Part shown: piece by piece, positions 26,252 through 34,414 of the stretch | Layout of the letters: each line of letters begins with the position of its first letter | Position numbering within the stretch: position 1 is the stretch's first letter | Assembly: GCF_029240215.1 (NCBI RefSeq) | Contig: NZ_JARBTK010000001.1 | Location: 248,001-312,000 of the forward strand | Source: Chryseobacterium sp. | Lineage (GTDB): Bacteria; Bacteroidota; Bacteroidia; Flavobacteriales; Weeksellaceae | Length of the DNA: 64,000 nt | Reading direction: 5' to 3' | The notes under the pieces: model-generated | The model's database searches: none | What the model saw: the letters and a program-made list of their open reading frames with translations, nothing else | Told to the model about the DNA's origin: nothing | Made by a program: the position numbers and the translations under genes

Positions 26252-28285
26252 TTAGTTATGATGTCCCATATTGAGTTTAATCTTTTTCAAATCTTCCAGT
26301 TCGTGAACCGGTCGTTCGATATCATAAGGAATTGGTCTTTTGGAAAATGTCTGGAAATACAACAGACACGCATCTTTCCACCAAACGGCATCTTTTGCCT
26401 GAATTTTTAATTTAGATTGAACATCTTTAAATCTTTGCTCATCGATATAAGGCTGCATTTTGTCCCAAACTTTTTGATAATTACGTATATTTTTTACGCC
26501 TGTATCATATTTGTAAGAAAGTTCTTCCCACAATGTTTTTCCATCTTTCATCTGATAATCCCACGGAACGTGATGAAACCAGAGAATGAGGTTTTCGGGA
26601 GTCGTTTTGATATTTCCATAGATGTCGTTGAGTGGAGGGAAATATTGTGAAACAGCATTGCTTCCCGTTTTGGTTCTGTCAAAACCTAAACCCTGTGTAT
26701 TTGCCTGATGATAGTATACCGGTGACCAGTCTGCTCTCGTACCTTTATAGTCACCCCACGGTTCCGGTCCGTAATGGTGCATTCCTGCAAAAATATGGTG
26801 CAAACCAAGCGGCATCATATAATCTACGGCAGTTTCCCTCGAAGCGAGCATCATTTCTTTTACAGGATTGAGGAATTTTTCGTTGTCAGTGAAGGTCATT
26901 TTTATCCATTCGTCGGCAATCTGTTCCGAAGTCAAATTGTGGTTCCAAGCTAAACGTCCGAAAGCGTACCAATTGGCCTGTGCAAAATGATGTCCCGTCC
27001 AGTTTTTGTCTTCCCCAATGTTTGCAACAGCAGAAATTGCGGTTAATTTTGCAGGTCTTAAAGTTCCGTCTGTAATTTTCGCAATTGTAGAACCTTTTCC
27101 GTCAGAATACGTATCGCTGTCCAAAGTTTCCTTGAATAAAGGAGCAAGGTAAACCAGATGATTGGCTTGCCCTAAATATTCTTGAGTAATTTGAAATTCA
27201 ACCATTTCGGAAGTTTTTTTCAAAGCTCCGAAAAGCGGATTAAACGCTTCACGAGGCTGAAAATCAACAGGTCCGTTTTTAATCTGAACAATCACATTAT
27301 CTCTGAATTTTCCGTCTAGCGGAACAAATTCCAGATAAGCCTGTTTTGCTCGGTCTTCTTTACTCGGACTGTACACAAATGCTCTCCACATTACGATTCC
27401 GCCATAAGGTTTTAAAACGTCAGCCATCATATTGGCGCCATCAGCGTGCGTTCTTCCGTAATCCTGCGGTCCCGGCTGACCTTCAGAATTGGCTTTAACC
27501 AAAAATCCTCCGAAGTCAGGAATTAATTTATAAATTTCTGATGCTTTATCTTTCCACCATTTTTGAACATCTTTATTCAACGGATCAGAATTTTCCAATC
27601 CGCCCAAAACTTTAGGCGACGAAAAATTGACTGACAAATAAACCTTAATTCCGTAAGGTCTGAAAATATCTGCGAGAATTTTTACTTTTTCAAGATAGTC
27701 TTTGCGGAGCATATTTGGTGAAGCATTCACGTTGTTAAGAACAGTTGCATTAATTCCAATCGAAGCGTTGGCTCGTGCATATTCTTCGTATCTGGGGGAA
27801 ATTTTACTGGGTAAATCTTCCCATTTCCAAAGCGAATGCCCTGCATAACCGCGTTCAATAGTTCCATCCAGATTATCCCAATGGTTGAGAATCCTGACAT
27901 CATATGATGGTTTTTCGGTAATATTCAAATTTGTTAGTATAGATTTTGTCTGCTGCAAACGTAAAATATGATAAACTCCGTACAACAATCCTATTTCTTT
28001 TTCGGCAGAAATGACCAGTTTATTCTGAACTGATTTTATGGTATAACCGCCTTTCAGATTTTTTAATGATTTGTCGGTTCGAAGTTCAATTTCCTGACCT
28101 TGCCAATGATTCATTAATTCTTTTTTGGCGATATTCACAGTCGGATTGTTTCCTTTGGAAATAATTTTATCTGCCGAAATTCCGTTCCTTGCCGGAAATC
28201 GAAGCCAAAGCTGACTTCCGTCTTCTGCGAAAATCGTTAATGGAATCATTAGAAATAATAGGATATACAGTCGGAAATTTTTCAT
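26252..28285 (-). CDS. alpha-glucuronidase, GH67
   Basis: Removes 4-O-methyl-glucuronic acid from the non-reducing end of glucuronoxylo-oligosaccharides. The 677-residue protein has a signal peptide (MKNFRLYILLFLMIPLTIFA) and GH67 signatures: WDNLDGTIERGYAGHSLWKW near 135, FLVKANSEGQPGPQDYGRTH near 270 and HHYGPEPWGDYKGTRADWSP near 500, which carry the active-site acids of the family. The start at 28285 is chosen; an earlier ATG at 28375 lies inside a repeat and would place 30 non-signal residues ahead of the signal peptide. It is the last gene of the operon running from 36790. Confidence 0.96.
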   Translation of the reverse strand: MKNFRLYILLFLMIPLTIFAEDGSQLWLRFPARNGISADKIISKGNNPTVNIAKKELMNHWQGQEIELRTDKSLKNLKGGYTIKSVQNKLVISAEKEIGLLYGVYHILRLQQTKSILTNLNITEKPSYDVRILNHWDNLDGTIERGYAGHSLWKWEDLPSKISPRYEEYARANASIGINATVLNNVNASPNMLRKDYLEKVKILADIFRPYGIKVYLSVNFSSPKVLGGLENSDPLNKDVQKWWKDKASEIYKLIPDFGGFLVKANSEGQPGPQDYGRTHADGANMMADVLKPYGGIVMWRAFVYSPSKEDRAKQAYLEFVPLDGKFRDNVIVQIKNGPVDFQPREAFNPLFGALKKTSEMVEFQITQEYLGQANHLVYLAPLFKETLDSDTYSDGKGSTIAKITDGTLRPAKLTAISAVANIGEDKNWTGHHFAQANWYAFGRLAWNHNLTSEQIADEWIKMTFTDNEKFLNPVKEMMLASRETAVDYMMPLGLHHIFAGMHHYGPEPWGDYKGTRADWSPVYYHQANTQGLGFDRTKTGSNAVSQYFPPLNDIYGNIKTTPENLILWFHHVPWDYQMKDGKTLWEELSYKYDTGVKNIRNYQKVWDKMQPYIDEQRFKDVQSKLKIQAKDAVWWKDACLLYFQTFSKRPIPYDIERPVHELEDLKKIKLNMGHHN

Positions 28286-28362
28286 TGAAAACTTTTTTCT
28301 ATAGGTCGTACCTACATTTATTAATATTGAACCCTTTGGGGTTTTTTGAAATATTTTATTTT

Positions 28363-28406
28363 GATAGGATTTCATCCTATCCTTAGTTAAATCGTCCCTT
28401 CGGGAC
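28363..28406. repeat. double-hairpin repeat, copy 2
   Basis: Contains gataggat/atcctatc pairing and the hairpin gtccc-ttc-gggac at 28394-28406, followed by five T on the plus strand. It matches the copy at 22775-22817 and starts 10 nt after the GH43 stop in the direction of transcription. Confidence 0.7.
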
Positions 28407-28416
28407 TTTTTATAGA

Positions 28417-29385
28417 TTATTCTTCTAAACCTTCAATGGTTTTAATTTTACCATCGTTGCCATATTCCAGCTCGATTACCTTCATACTTCTGAGCCAGGT
28501 TTTTCCTTCGCTTGGTACGGAGTCGTGAAAGAACAGATACCATTTTCCTTTAAATTCAACAATGCTGTGATGAGTTGTCCAACCAATGACAGGCGTCAGA
28601 ATTTCTCCCTGAAAAGTAAAGGGACCATAAGGACTGTCGCCTGTGGCATAACAAATCAAATGTGTGTCGCCGGTAGAATATGAGAAATAATATTTGCCGT
28701 TGTATTTGTGCATCCAGGACGCTTCGAAAAAGCGGTGTTTGTCGCCGTGAAGCAATAAATTTCCATTTTCGTACAGAATTAAGATATCTTTTGGCTCTTC
28801 TCCAAACTCCAGCATATCATCGCTCAATAAAACAACTTTTGAAGGAATTGCCGGTTCGTTATCATTAGGAATTACGGCTGATTCCAATGCTTTGTTGTTT
28901 CTGTAACGTTGCAATTGTCCGCCCCAGATTCCACCGAAATACATATAGTGTTTTCCATCTTCTTCAAAAATACAAGGGTCGATGCTGTAACTTCCCATCA
29001 TTGGATGTTTTTCCGGAATAAATGGTCCGTAAGGTTTGTCGCTTACCGCAACACCTATTCTGAAAATATCATTTTTATCTTTTAACGGAAAATACATATA
29101 ATATTTTCCATTTTTGAATGCCACATCACAATCCCACAACTGTCTTCCAGACCACGGAATATCTTTTACCGAAAGGACAACACCGTGGCCTATGATTTCG
29201 CCGTTTTCTACATCATCCAACGAGAAAACGTGATAATCGTTCATATCAAAATGGTCTCCGTTGTCATTTTCTTCGATTCCGCTTTCGCGGTCGTGTGATG
29301 GATAAATGTAAATTTTGCCTTCAAAAACGTGTACGGACGGGTCTGCCATATAATCGCTTGGGAAGAGGTATTTTGCTTTGTTCAT
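28417..29385 (-). CDS. GH43 glycosidase without signal peptide
   Basis: Five-bladed propeller glycosidase, probably a beta-xylosidase or alpha-arabinofuranosidase acting on short oligosaccharides. The catalytic base is likely D15 in YMADPSVHV; the pKa-modulating Asp lies in YSIDPCIFEEDG near residue 138 and the acid is expected in the FEASWMHK region near 220. There is no signal peptide, so the enzyme is predicted cytosolic, fitting a role on oligosaccharides imported by the symporter encoded two genes upstream. The 322-residue length is that of a single GH43 domain. Exact specificity cannot be read from sequence. Confidence 0.92.
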   Translation of the reverse strand: MNKAKYLFPSDYMADPSVHVFEGKIYIYPSHDRESGIEENDNGDHFDMNDYHVFSLDDVENGEIIGHGVVLSVKDIPWSGRQLWDCDVAFKNGKYYMYFPLKDKNDIFRIGVAVSDKPYGPFIPEKHPMMGSYSIDPCIFEEDGKHYMYFGGIWGGQLQRYRNNKALESAVIPNDNEPAIPSKVVLLSDDMLEFGEEPKDILILYENGNLLLHGDKHRFFEASWMHKYNGKYYFSYSTGDTHLICYATGDSPYGPFTFQGEILTPVIGWTTHHSIVEFKGKWYLFFHDSVPSEGKTWLRSMKVIELEYGNDGKIKTIEGLEE

Positions 29386-29444
29386 TGTTTTAATTAGAAG
29401 TTAGATTTTAGATACTAGATTTTTAGTGAACATCAATATTTTCC

Positions 29445-29580
29445 AACCACAAAAGTCACAAAAGAATTTTTATGCTTTCAAGCTTTTCAAAAGAACAAAA
29501 AGGACAATAAATATACATTAGCTTTTTTATTCTTTTGTATAACTTTAGTTTCAATAATTTCTTTTGTGACTTTTGTGGTT
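29445..29580. repeat. 136-bp inverted repeat with 22-bp perfect arms
   Basis: Arms at 29445-29466 and 29559-29580 are exact reverse complements (left arm begins aaccacaaaagtcacaaaag). The 92-nt centre has further A/T-rich partial pairing. It fills the gap between GH10 and GH43 and ends 5 bp after the GH10 stop. Confidence 0.85.
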
Positions 29581-29585
29581 AAATA

Positions 29586-30707
29586 TTATTTTTCTTTTGT
29601 TAACTGAATGATTTTTTCTACCACAGGTTTTGCCTGATTATTTCGGTCGAAAAGTAACGGATAATCGGTTCTGCCTTTTACCGGGAAATCGTTTTTCCAG
29701 GATTGGGTATCGGTAGTTCCCCACAAGGTTACTCTTCTGATTTTATCCTGATGTTTCAGGAATAATCTGAAAAAATCCAGATAACGGTTTTCCCATTCTG
29801 TTTTTACATTCTCAGGAAGTCCCGCTGTATAAGGATTCATTTTTGCTTCATATTCTACCTTATCGGAAACGTTGGCAGAAGTTCCCCACGGTGAAGGAAG
29901 TGCGCTGATTTCCATTTCAGTAACATTTACCTTTACGCCGTTTGCTGTGTAGTCAAGAATTGCTTTTTCGTATTCGTCAAGGGTTGGTGTATCAAGACCA
30001 ACGTGGGTCTGCATTCCTACTCCATCGATTCGGATTCCTCTGGATTTCAGTTTCTGAACTATTTTGCTTACAGTTTTTACTTTTCCGGGATGCCATTCGT
30101 TGTAATCGTTGTAGTATAATTCTGCATTCGGGTCTGCTTCCTGAGCGTACTGGAAAGCCAACGGAATAAATTCTTCACCCAAAATTTCGTAAAACTTAGA
30201 TTTTCTGTAAGTCCCATCTTCCATAATAGCTTCATTAACCACATCCCAGCCTTTTACGCGACCTTTGTATCTGGTGACAACGGTGGTAATGTGATTTTTC
30301 ATTCTTTGTTTTAAAACTTCAGCAGAAACATCTTTTCCGTCTTTGCCTACGAAAAACCATTTGGGTAACTGCGAATGCCAAATCAACGTATGACCGATGA
30401 TGAACATTTTATTTTTCTCCCCGAAAGCGACAAATTTATCTGCATCGTCGAAAAAGAATTTCCCTTCTTCAGGTTGAAGGAACATTGATTTCATACAGTT
30501 TTCTGCAACAATGGAACTGAACTGATTTTTGATAATCTCAACAGATTTTACATCTTTCTCATCAATCTGAGGAAGACTCATCGCAGTACCGATGTAGAAT
30601 TTATTTTTGAATGCATTCTTCAGGGAATCGTTGGAAGCTGCCGTGTTGGCTGTCTTGCAGGAGACGGTCAAGGTTAAAATTCCTAACAATGCTGCTATTT
30701 TATTCAT
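29586..30707 (-). CDS. endo-1,4-beta-xylanase, GH10
   Basis: Cleaves the xylan main chain. The N-terminus is a lipoprotein signal (lipobox TVSC, Cys 17), so the enzyme is membrane-anchored, facing the periplasm or surface. The acid/base is E159 in GWDVVNEAI and the nucleophile is E264 in NVTEMEIS. The aromatic subsite residues ([21 protein letters not shown]) are present. The 373-residue length matches a single catalytic domain without a carbohydrate-binding module. It sits between the GPH symporter and the GH43 gene in the same operon. Confidence 0.97.
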   Translation of the reverse strand: MNKIAALLGILTLTVSCKTANTAASNDSLKNAFKNKFYIGTAMSLPQIDEKDVKSVEIIKNQFSSIVAENCMKSMFLQPEEGKFFFDDADKFVAFGEKNKMFIIGHTLIWHSQLPKWFFVGKDGKDVSAEVLKQRMKNHITTVVTRYKGRVKGWDVVNEAIMEDGTYRKSKFYEILGEEFIPLAFQYAQEADPNAELYYNDYNEWHPGKVKTVSKIVQKLKSRGIRIDGVGMQTHVGLDTPTLDEYEKAILDYTANGVKVNVTEMEISALPSPWGTSANVSDKVEYEAKMNPYTAGLPENVKTEWENRYLDFFRLFLKHQDKIRRVTLWGTTDTQSWKNDFPVKGRTDYPLLFDRNNQAKPVVEKIIQLTKEK

Positions 30708-30722
30708 AATTATTATTTTTAA

Positions 30723-30792
30723 TTTAAACGCAAAGCGCGCAAAGATTTTTTGACTACTATACTTTTTAAAGTTCGCAAAGGCGTAAACACAG
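30723..30792. repeat. aacgcaaag-type intergenic repeat
   Basis: The sequence aaacgcaaagcgcgcaaag and, 30 bp on, ttcgcaaaggcgtaaac share a GCAAAG core. It looks like a degenerate dyad of a repeat rather than coding sequence. It lies directly upstream of the GH10 start. Confidence 0.4.
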
Positions 30793-30881
30793 CGAAGAAA
30801 TACAAAAATTTCACATAACGTTTATTTTTCAAGCTTTTCACGGTTTCAAGCCTCGACACGGATTTTAACATCGAATCACTC

Positions 30882-30967
30882 GCAGCCCGGCTTGAACGGA
30901 AATCCTTTTTTTGCGGCTGGAAAAGCTTTGGCAAAAAAAGATTGGGAGTGGAAGACGGAAAAGCTGC
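30882..30967. repeat. structured interspersed repeat, copy C
   Basis: Bounded by gcagc (30882-30886) and gctgc (30963-30967), 86 bp. The 5' arm gcagcccggcttgaacgg pairs with gtggaagacggaaaagctgc, and the inner stem has seven T against seven A. It starts 19 nt after the stop of the GPH symporter gene, reading with the transcript. Confidence 0.8.
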
Positions 30968-30986
30968 CCAAATTTTTATTTTATCA

Positions 30987-32441
30987 TTAATCTTTCGCTT
31001 TTCTTCTTTCTTTAAGATCGTGTTCGATTTCGATTTCCTTTTTCTTGTTGATTTCGTAGAACATCAGCAATCCGCACGCTAAAAAGAACGGAATGGATGG
31101 AAATACGCTGACCAGCATTTTGGCACCTGTGGAAACGGTTTCCGGCTGTATCACGTTGACTGCACCTTCTGAGGAAATATAACCATATTTTCCGATAATT
31201 AATGCAACTAATGAACTTCCGATGCTTAAACCAACTTTCAAACCGACCATCATTGCCGAGAAAATAATTGCTGTCGCACGTCTGTTGTTTTTCCATTCTG
31301 AATAATCGGCAACGTCGGCAATCATCGCCCAAAGTAATGGTGTTCCGATTCCGTAGAAGAAACCGTGTAAAACCTGGGATAAAAACATTAATCCGACTGA
31401 TTTTGGCGGATAAAATATAAATGCTAAAACGAATAGTGTTGAAATAAAAAGTGAAGCGATAAATGCATCTCTTTTGCCATATTTATCTGCAAACTTTTTC
31501 GAGAAAGTGATTCCAACAATCATCATAATGATTCCACCTGCATTGAATAACCCGAAACCTGCTGAACGAGGGTCTTCTCCGAAGAAATTCATCCCAATGG
31601 AATTGAAGAAATTGGTAATCGGTGATATAAACTGCTGAAGTGAAGCTTCATCTACATAATTATTGAAATAATAAACATACGAACCGCCTTTCATTGCCAA
31701 TGTAATGAAAATCAATGCTGTAACCGTTAACATAATAATCCACGGCTTATTTTTCTTTAAATCTTTTAAATCAGCCCCTAAAGTAGATTCCTGCTCCGGT
31801 TTTGGAATCACTCTTTCTTTGGTTGTGAGAAAAGTGATGAGCAACATTATCGTTCCGATAATTGCAAGCCAAGTCATTACAACCTCGATTCCGGCTGCTT
31901 TGTCACCGTGTCCCGCAGACAAAATAATCGGCAACATAAATACCTGAACGAAAAACTGTGCAAACATAACGGCAACAAAACGGTAAGATGAAATACTGTT
32001 TCTTTCGCTCATATCGCCTGTAATTACGCCACTTAGAGCTGCGTAAGGTAAATTATTGGCTGCATAAAGCAATAATAAAACAGAGTAAGTAACTGCCGCA
32101 TAAATCATTTTTCCTTTGTAAGAAAAATCCGGTGTGCTGAACGCAAAAAGTGCCGCTGCACCCAACGGAATTGCTGTTAATAAAATCCAAGGACGGAATT
32201 TCCCCCATTTTGTGCGTGTTCTGTCTGCCAAAGCTCCAACCATCGGGTTGAAAACAAAACCAGCCAATAAGCCGACCGTAAGTGTAATGATGGATGCATC
32301 TTCCGGTTTTAATCCGTAAATATCGGTATAAAAATAAGCTAAATAGGTTACAAGCGTCTGGAAAACCAGATTGGCGGCTAAATCTCCTAAACTGTAGCCG
32401 ATTTTCTCAACGACAGATATTTTTTGAGATGAGTTGTTCAT
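30987..32441 (-). CDS. GPH-family sugar:cation symporter
   Basis: Inner-membrane transporter of the glycoside-pentoside-hexuronide family within the MFS fold. It has about twelve hydrophobic helices, the family signature GALADRTRTKWGKFRPWIL between helices 2 and 3, and a central basic loop. The 484-residue length is typical. Given its neighbours (GH10, GH43, GH67, esterase) it probably imports xylo- or aldouronic oligosaccharides or pentosides. It follows the esterase gene with a 33-bp gap, and no SusC-like porin is present in the window. Confidence 0.94.
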   Translation of the reverse strand: MNNSSQKISVVEKIGYSLGDLAANLVFQTLVTYLAYFYTDIYGLKPEDASIITLTVGLLAGFVFNPMVGALADRTRTKWGKFRPWILLTAIPLGAAALFAFSTPDFSYKGKMIYAAVTYSVLLLLYAANNLPYAALSGVITGDMSERNSISSYRFVAVMFAQFFVQVFMLPIILSAGHGDKAAGIEVVMTWLAIIGTIMLLITFLTTKERVIPKPEQESTLGADLKDLKKNKPWIIMLTVTALIFITLAMKGGSYVYYFNNYVDEASLQQFISPITNFFNSIGMNFFGEDPRSAGFGLFNAGGIIMMIVGITFSKKFADKYGKRDAFIASLFISTLFVLAFIFYPPKSVGLMFLSQVLHGFFYGIGTPLLWAMIADVADYSEWKNNRRATAIIFSAMMVGLKVGLSIGSSLVALIIGKYGYISSEGAVNVIQPETVSTGAKMLVSVFPSIPFFLACGLLMFYEINKKKEIEIEHDLKERRKAKD

Positions 32442-32474
32442 TTTAATAATTTATAATTGATAAATGATAATTAA

Positions 32475-34388
32475 TTATTCTGTAGTAAATGGTGATGCAG
32501 GAAGTCCGGTCTTATTTTTAAGGTTTCCGTCAGGGTTGTCTGCCCAATCGTATCTTACTGAAATTGGATTTGAAATGGTGTCGTTCCAGACAATGATTTT
32601 ATTGCCTTCGATTTTTGCTTTTGCCCATTCATACTTTCCGTCTTTTCCTTTGATGGCAAAACCTTTCAGTTCTGAAACTGGTGCATAATCATCAGTTCCG
32701 GATTTGAAAGAAAGAATTATTTTATTTCCTTCCACTTTTATTGACTGATAAACCGGTCCGTCTGCGATGATATTCTTTTTGTCTGCAATCTTCAGTGCCT
32801 GTAAAGCCAATCGGTCTCCAACTGTTTTTTTGTTTAGAGGATGAATATCATTCCACTCGCCGATGTCGATGATTACAGCTAATCCGGTGTTTGGAACTTT
32901 CAGCGAAACCTGACGCTGCTGGTCTCTGAGTTCTGCCCAATTGCTTTCCACAGGTTGTGTTTTTGGTTCCATAAAATTGGCTAATTGTACTGTGAAAAAA
33001 GGCATCTCTTTCTGATTCCATTTATTTCGCCAATCCAGAATCATTGTGGTCAGCAAATCGCCGTATTCTTTTGGTTTTCCGGTGTTGCTTTCGCCTTGAT
33101 ACCAAATGGCACCTTTGATGCTATAATTGATAAGCGGATTAATCATTGCATTGTACAATCCGGTTGGTTTCCAACGGATGAAAGTAGTTCCTGGAGCCAT
33201 TTTTTCCATTTTAGCACCGGTTTTATATTTCCATTCGGTTTTTAAATCGATTTTATTTCCGTCAATTTCGAGGTAATAAGGTTTGTCAGCGATGAACTGT
33301 CCTTTTCCGCTCCCATTGGTAATCCTTACAGCAATAATGTTTTTACCTTCTTTCAAAACACCTGCCGGAATATCATACCAACGAGGCGGATATTCGTAGG
33401 TTACATTTCCGACTTTTGTTCCGTTGATGTAGGTAACATCAGCATCTTTTATTCTTCCTAAATTTAAAAAAGCGGCTTTTCCTGCCTGATTTTTAGTTAA
33501 ATTAATTTCTTTTCTAAACCAAACCGAACCTTCAAAAGAACCTTCTTTATCTTCCCAAGAACCAGGAATATTCATTGTTTTCCAGTCAGAATCGTTTAGG
33601 TCGAAGTTTTCCCAATGTTGGTTTAATCCGATATCGCTTTGGTCGAGTTCTGTGTACCAAGCTTTACTCAATGCCTGTTCGCCGGATTCGGTAGATTTTA
33701 TCAAATCATCATTTTGCCATTTTTTAGCTTCGTCCAGATATTCAGGGTATTTTTTCAGAGAATTTTCATCCATCCACGCCTGAATCGGAGAACCACCCAA
33801 ACTTGCGTGGATAATTCCAACGGCCACTTTATTTTTCTGACTTAATTCTTTAGCAAAAAAATAGGCAACTCCGGAAAAATTAAGAATCGTTTGTGGATTT
33901 GTAGCTTCCCATTTTCCGCCATCAAGCTCAGTTTGAGGTGACTTAAAATTATATTTTTGAGGAACCGTAAAAAACCTGATATTTTGGTTATTTGCATTTT
34001 TAATTTCGTCAGCGTAAAGCGGAGTCAGTCTGCGCATCGGCAGCTCCATATTCGATTGTCCGGAAGCGAGCCAAACATCACCGATTAGAATATCTTTCAA
34101 TGTAATTTCATTGATGGTCATCGTGTAAGGACCTCCGGCTTTTTGCTCGGGAAGTGTGATTTTCCAGTTTCCGGTCTGGTCGGCAATAGTTTTATAATTT
34201 TTGTTGAGGAATTTCACTTCCACTTTTTCTCCGGCATCAGCTTTTCCCCAAACATTCAGCTTTTGGTTACGCTGCAAAACCATTCCGTCTGAAACCAGTG
34301 CAGGAAGTTTGATTTTTGCATTAATAAAAGAAATGCATAATGAGCCTACGAATAAAATTAATATTTTAAAAAAGATTCTGTTTTTCAT
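32475..34388 (-). CDS. sialate-O-acetylesterase-like carbohydrate esterase
   Basis: SGNH-type esterase likely removing acetyl groups from xylan. After a signal peptide (residues 1-24), a beta-sandwich leads to the catalytic block ASGQSNMELPM (Ser nucleophile near 112). An inserted GH2-like jelly-roll domain (VWFRKEINLTKNQAG ... GTKVGNVTYEYPPRWYD, about 285-365) interrupts the esterase fold, as in several xylan acetylesterases of this group. The second conserved block WYQGESNTGKP is near 430, and the Asp-His pair is expected in NDIHPLN near 530. The 637-residue length fits. Acetylxylan as substrate is inferred from operon context. Confidence 0.9.
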   Translation of the reverse strand: MKNRIFFKILILFVGSLCISFINAKIKLPALVSDGMVLQRNQKLNVWGKADAGEKVEVKFLNKNYKTIADQTGNWKITLPEQKAGGPYTMTINEITLKDILIGDVWLASGQSNMELPMRRLTPLYADEIKNANNQNIRFFTVPQKYNFKSPQTELDGGKWEATNPQTILNFSGVAYFFAKELSQKNKVAVGIIHASLGGSPIQAWMDENSLKKYPEYLDEAKKWQNDDLIKSTESGEQALSKAWYTELDQSDIGLNQHWENFDLNDSDWKTMNIPGSWEDKEGSFEGSVWFRKEINLTKNQAGKAAFLNLGRIKDADVTYINGTKVGNVTYEYPPRWYDIPAGVLKEGKNIIAVRITNGSGKGQFIADKPYYLEIDGNKIDLKTEWKYKTGAKMEKMAPGTTFIRWKPTGLYNAMINPLINYSIKGAIWYQGESNTGKPKEYGDLLTTMILDWRNKWNQKEMPFFTVQLANFMEPKTQPVESNWAELRDQQRQVSLKVPNTGLAVIIDIGEWNDIHPLNKKTVGDRLALQALKIADKKNIIADGPVYQSIKVEGNKIILSFKSGTDDYAPVSELKGFAIKGKDGKYEWAKAKIEGNKIIVWNDTISNPISVRYDWADNPDGNLKNKTGLPASPFTTE

Positions 34389-34414
34389 AGCAAATTGAAT
34401 TCTGCAGTTTATTT

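Noticed and set aside
28286..28375. Longer GH67 start at 28375
   Set aside because: The extra 30 codons lie in a repeat and precede a typical signal peptide that starts at 28285.
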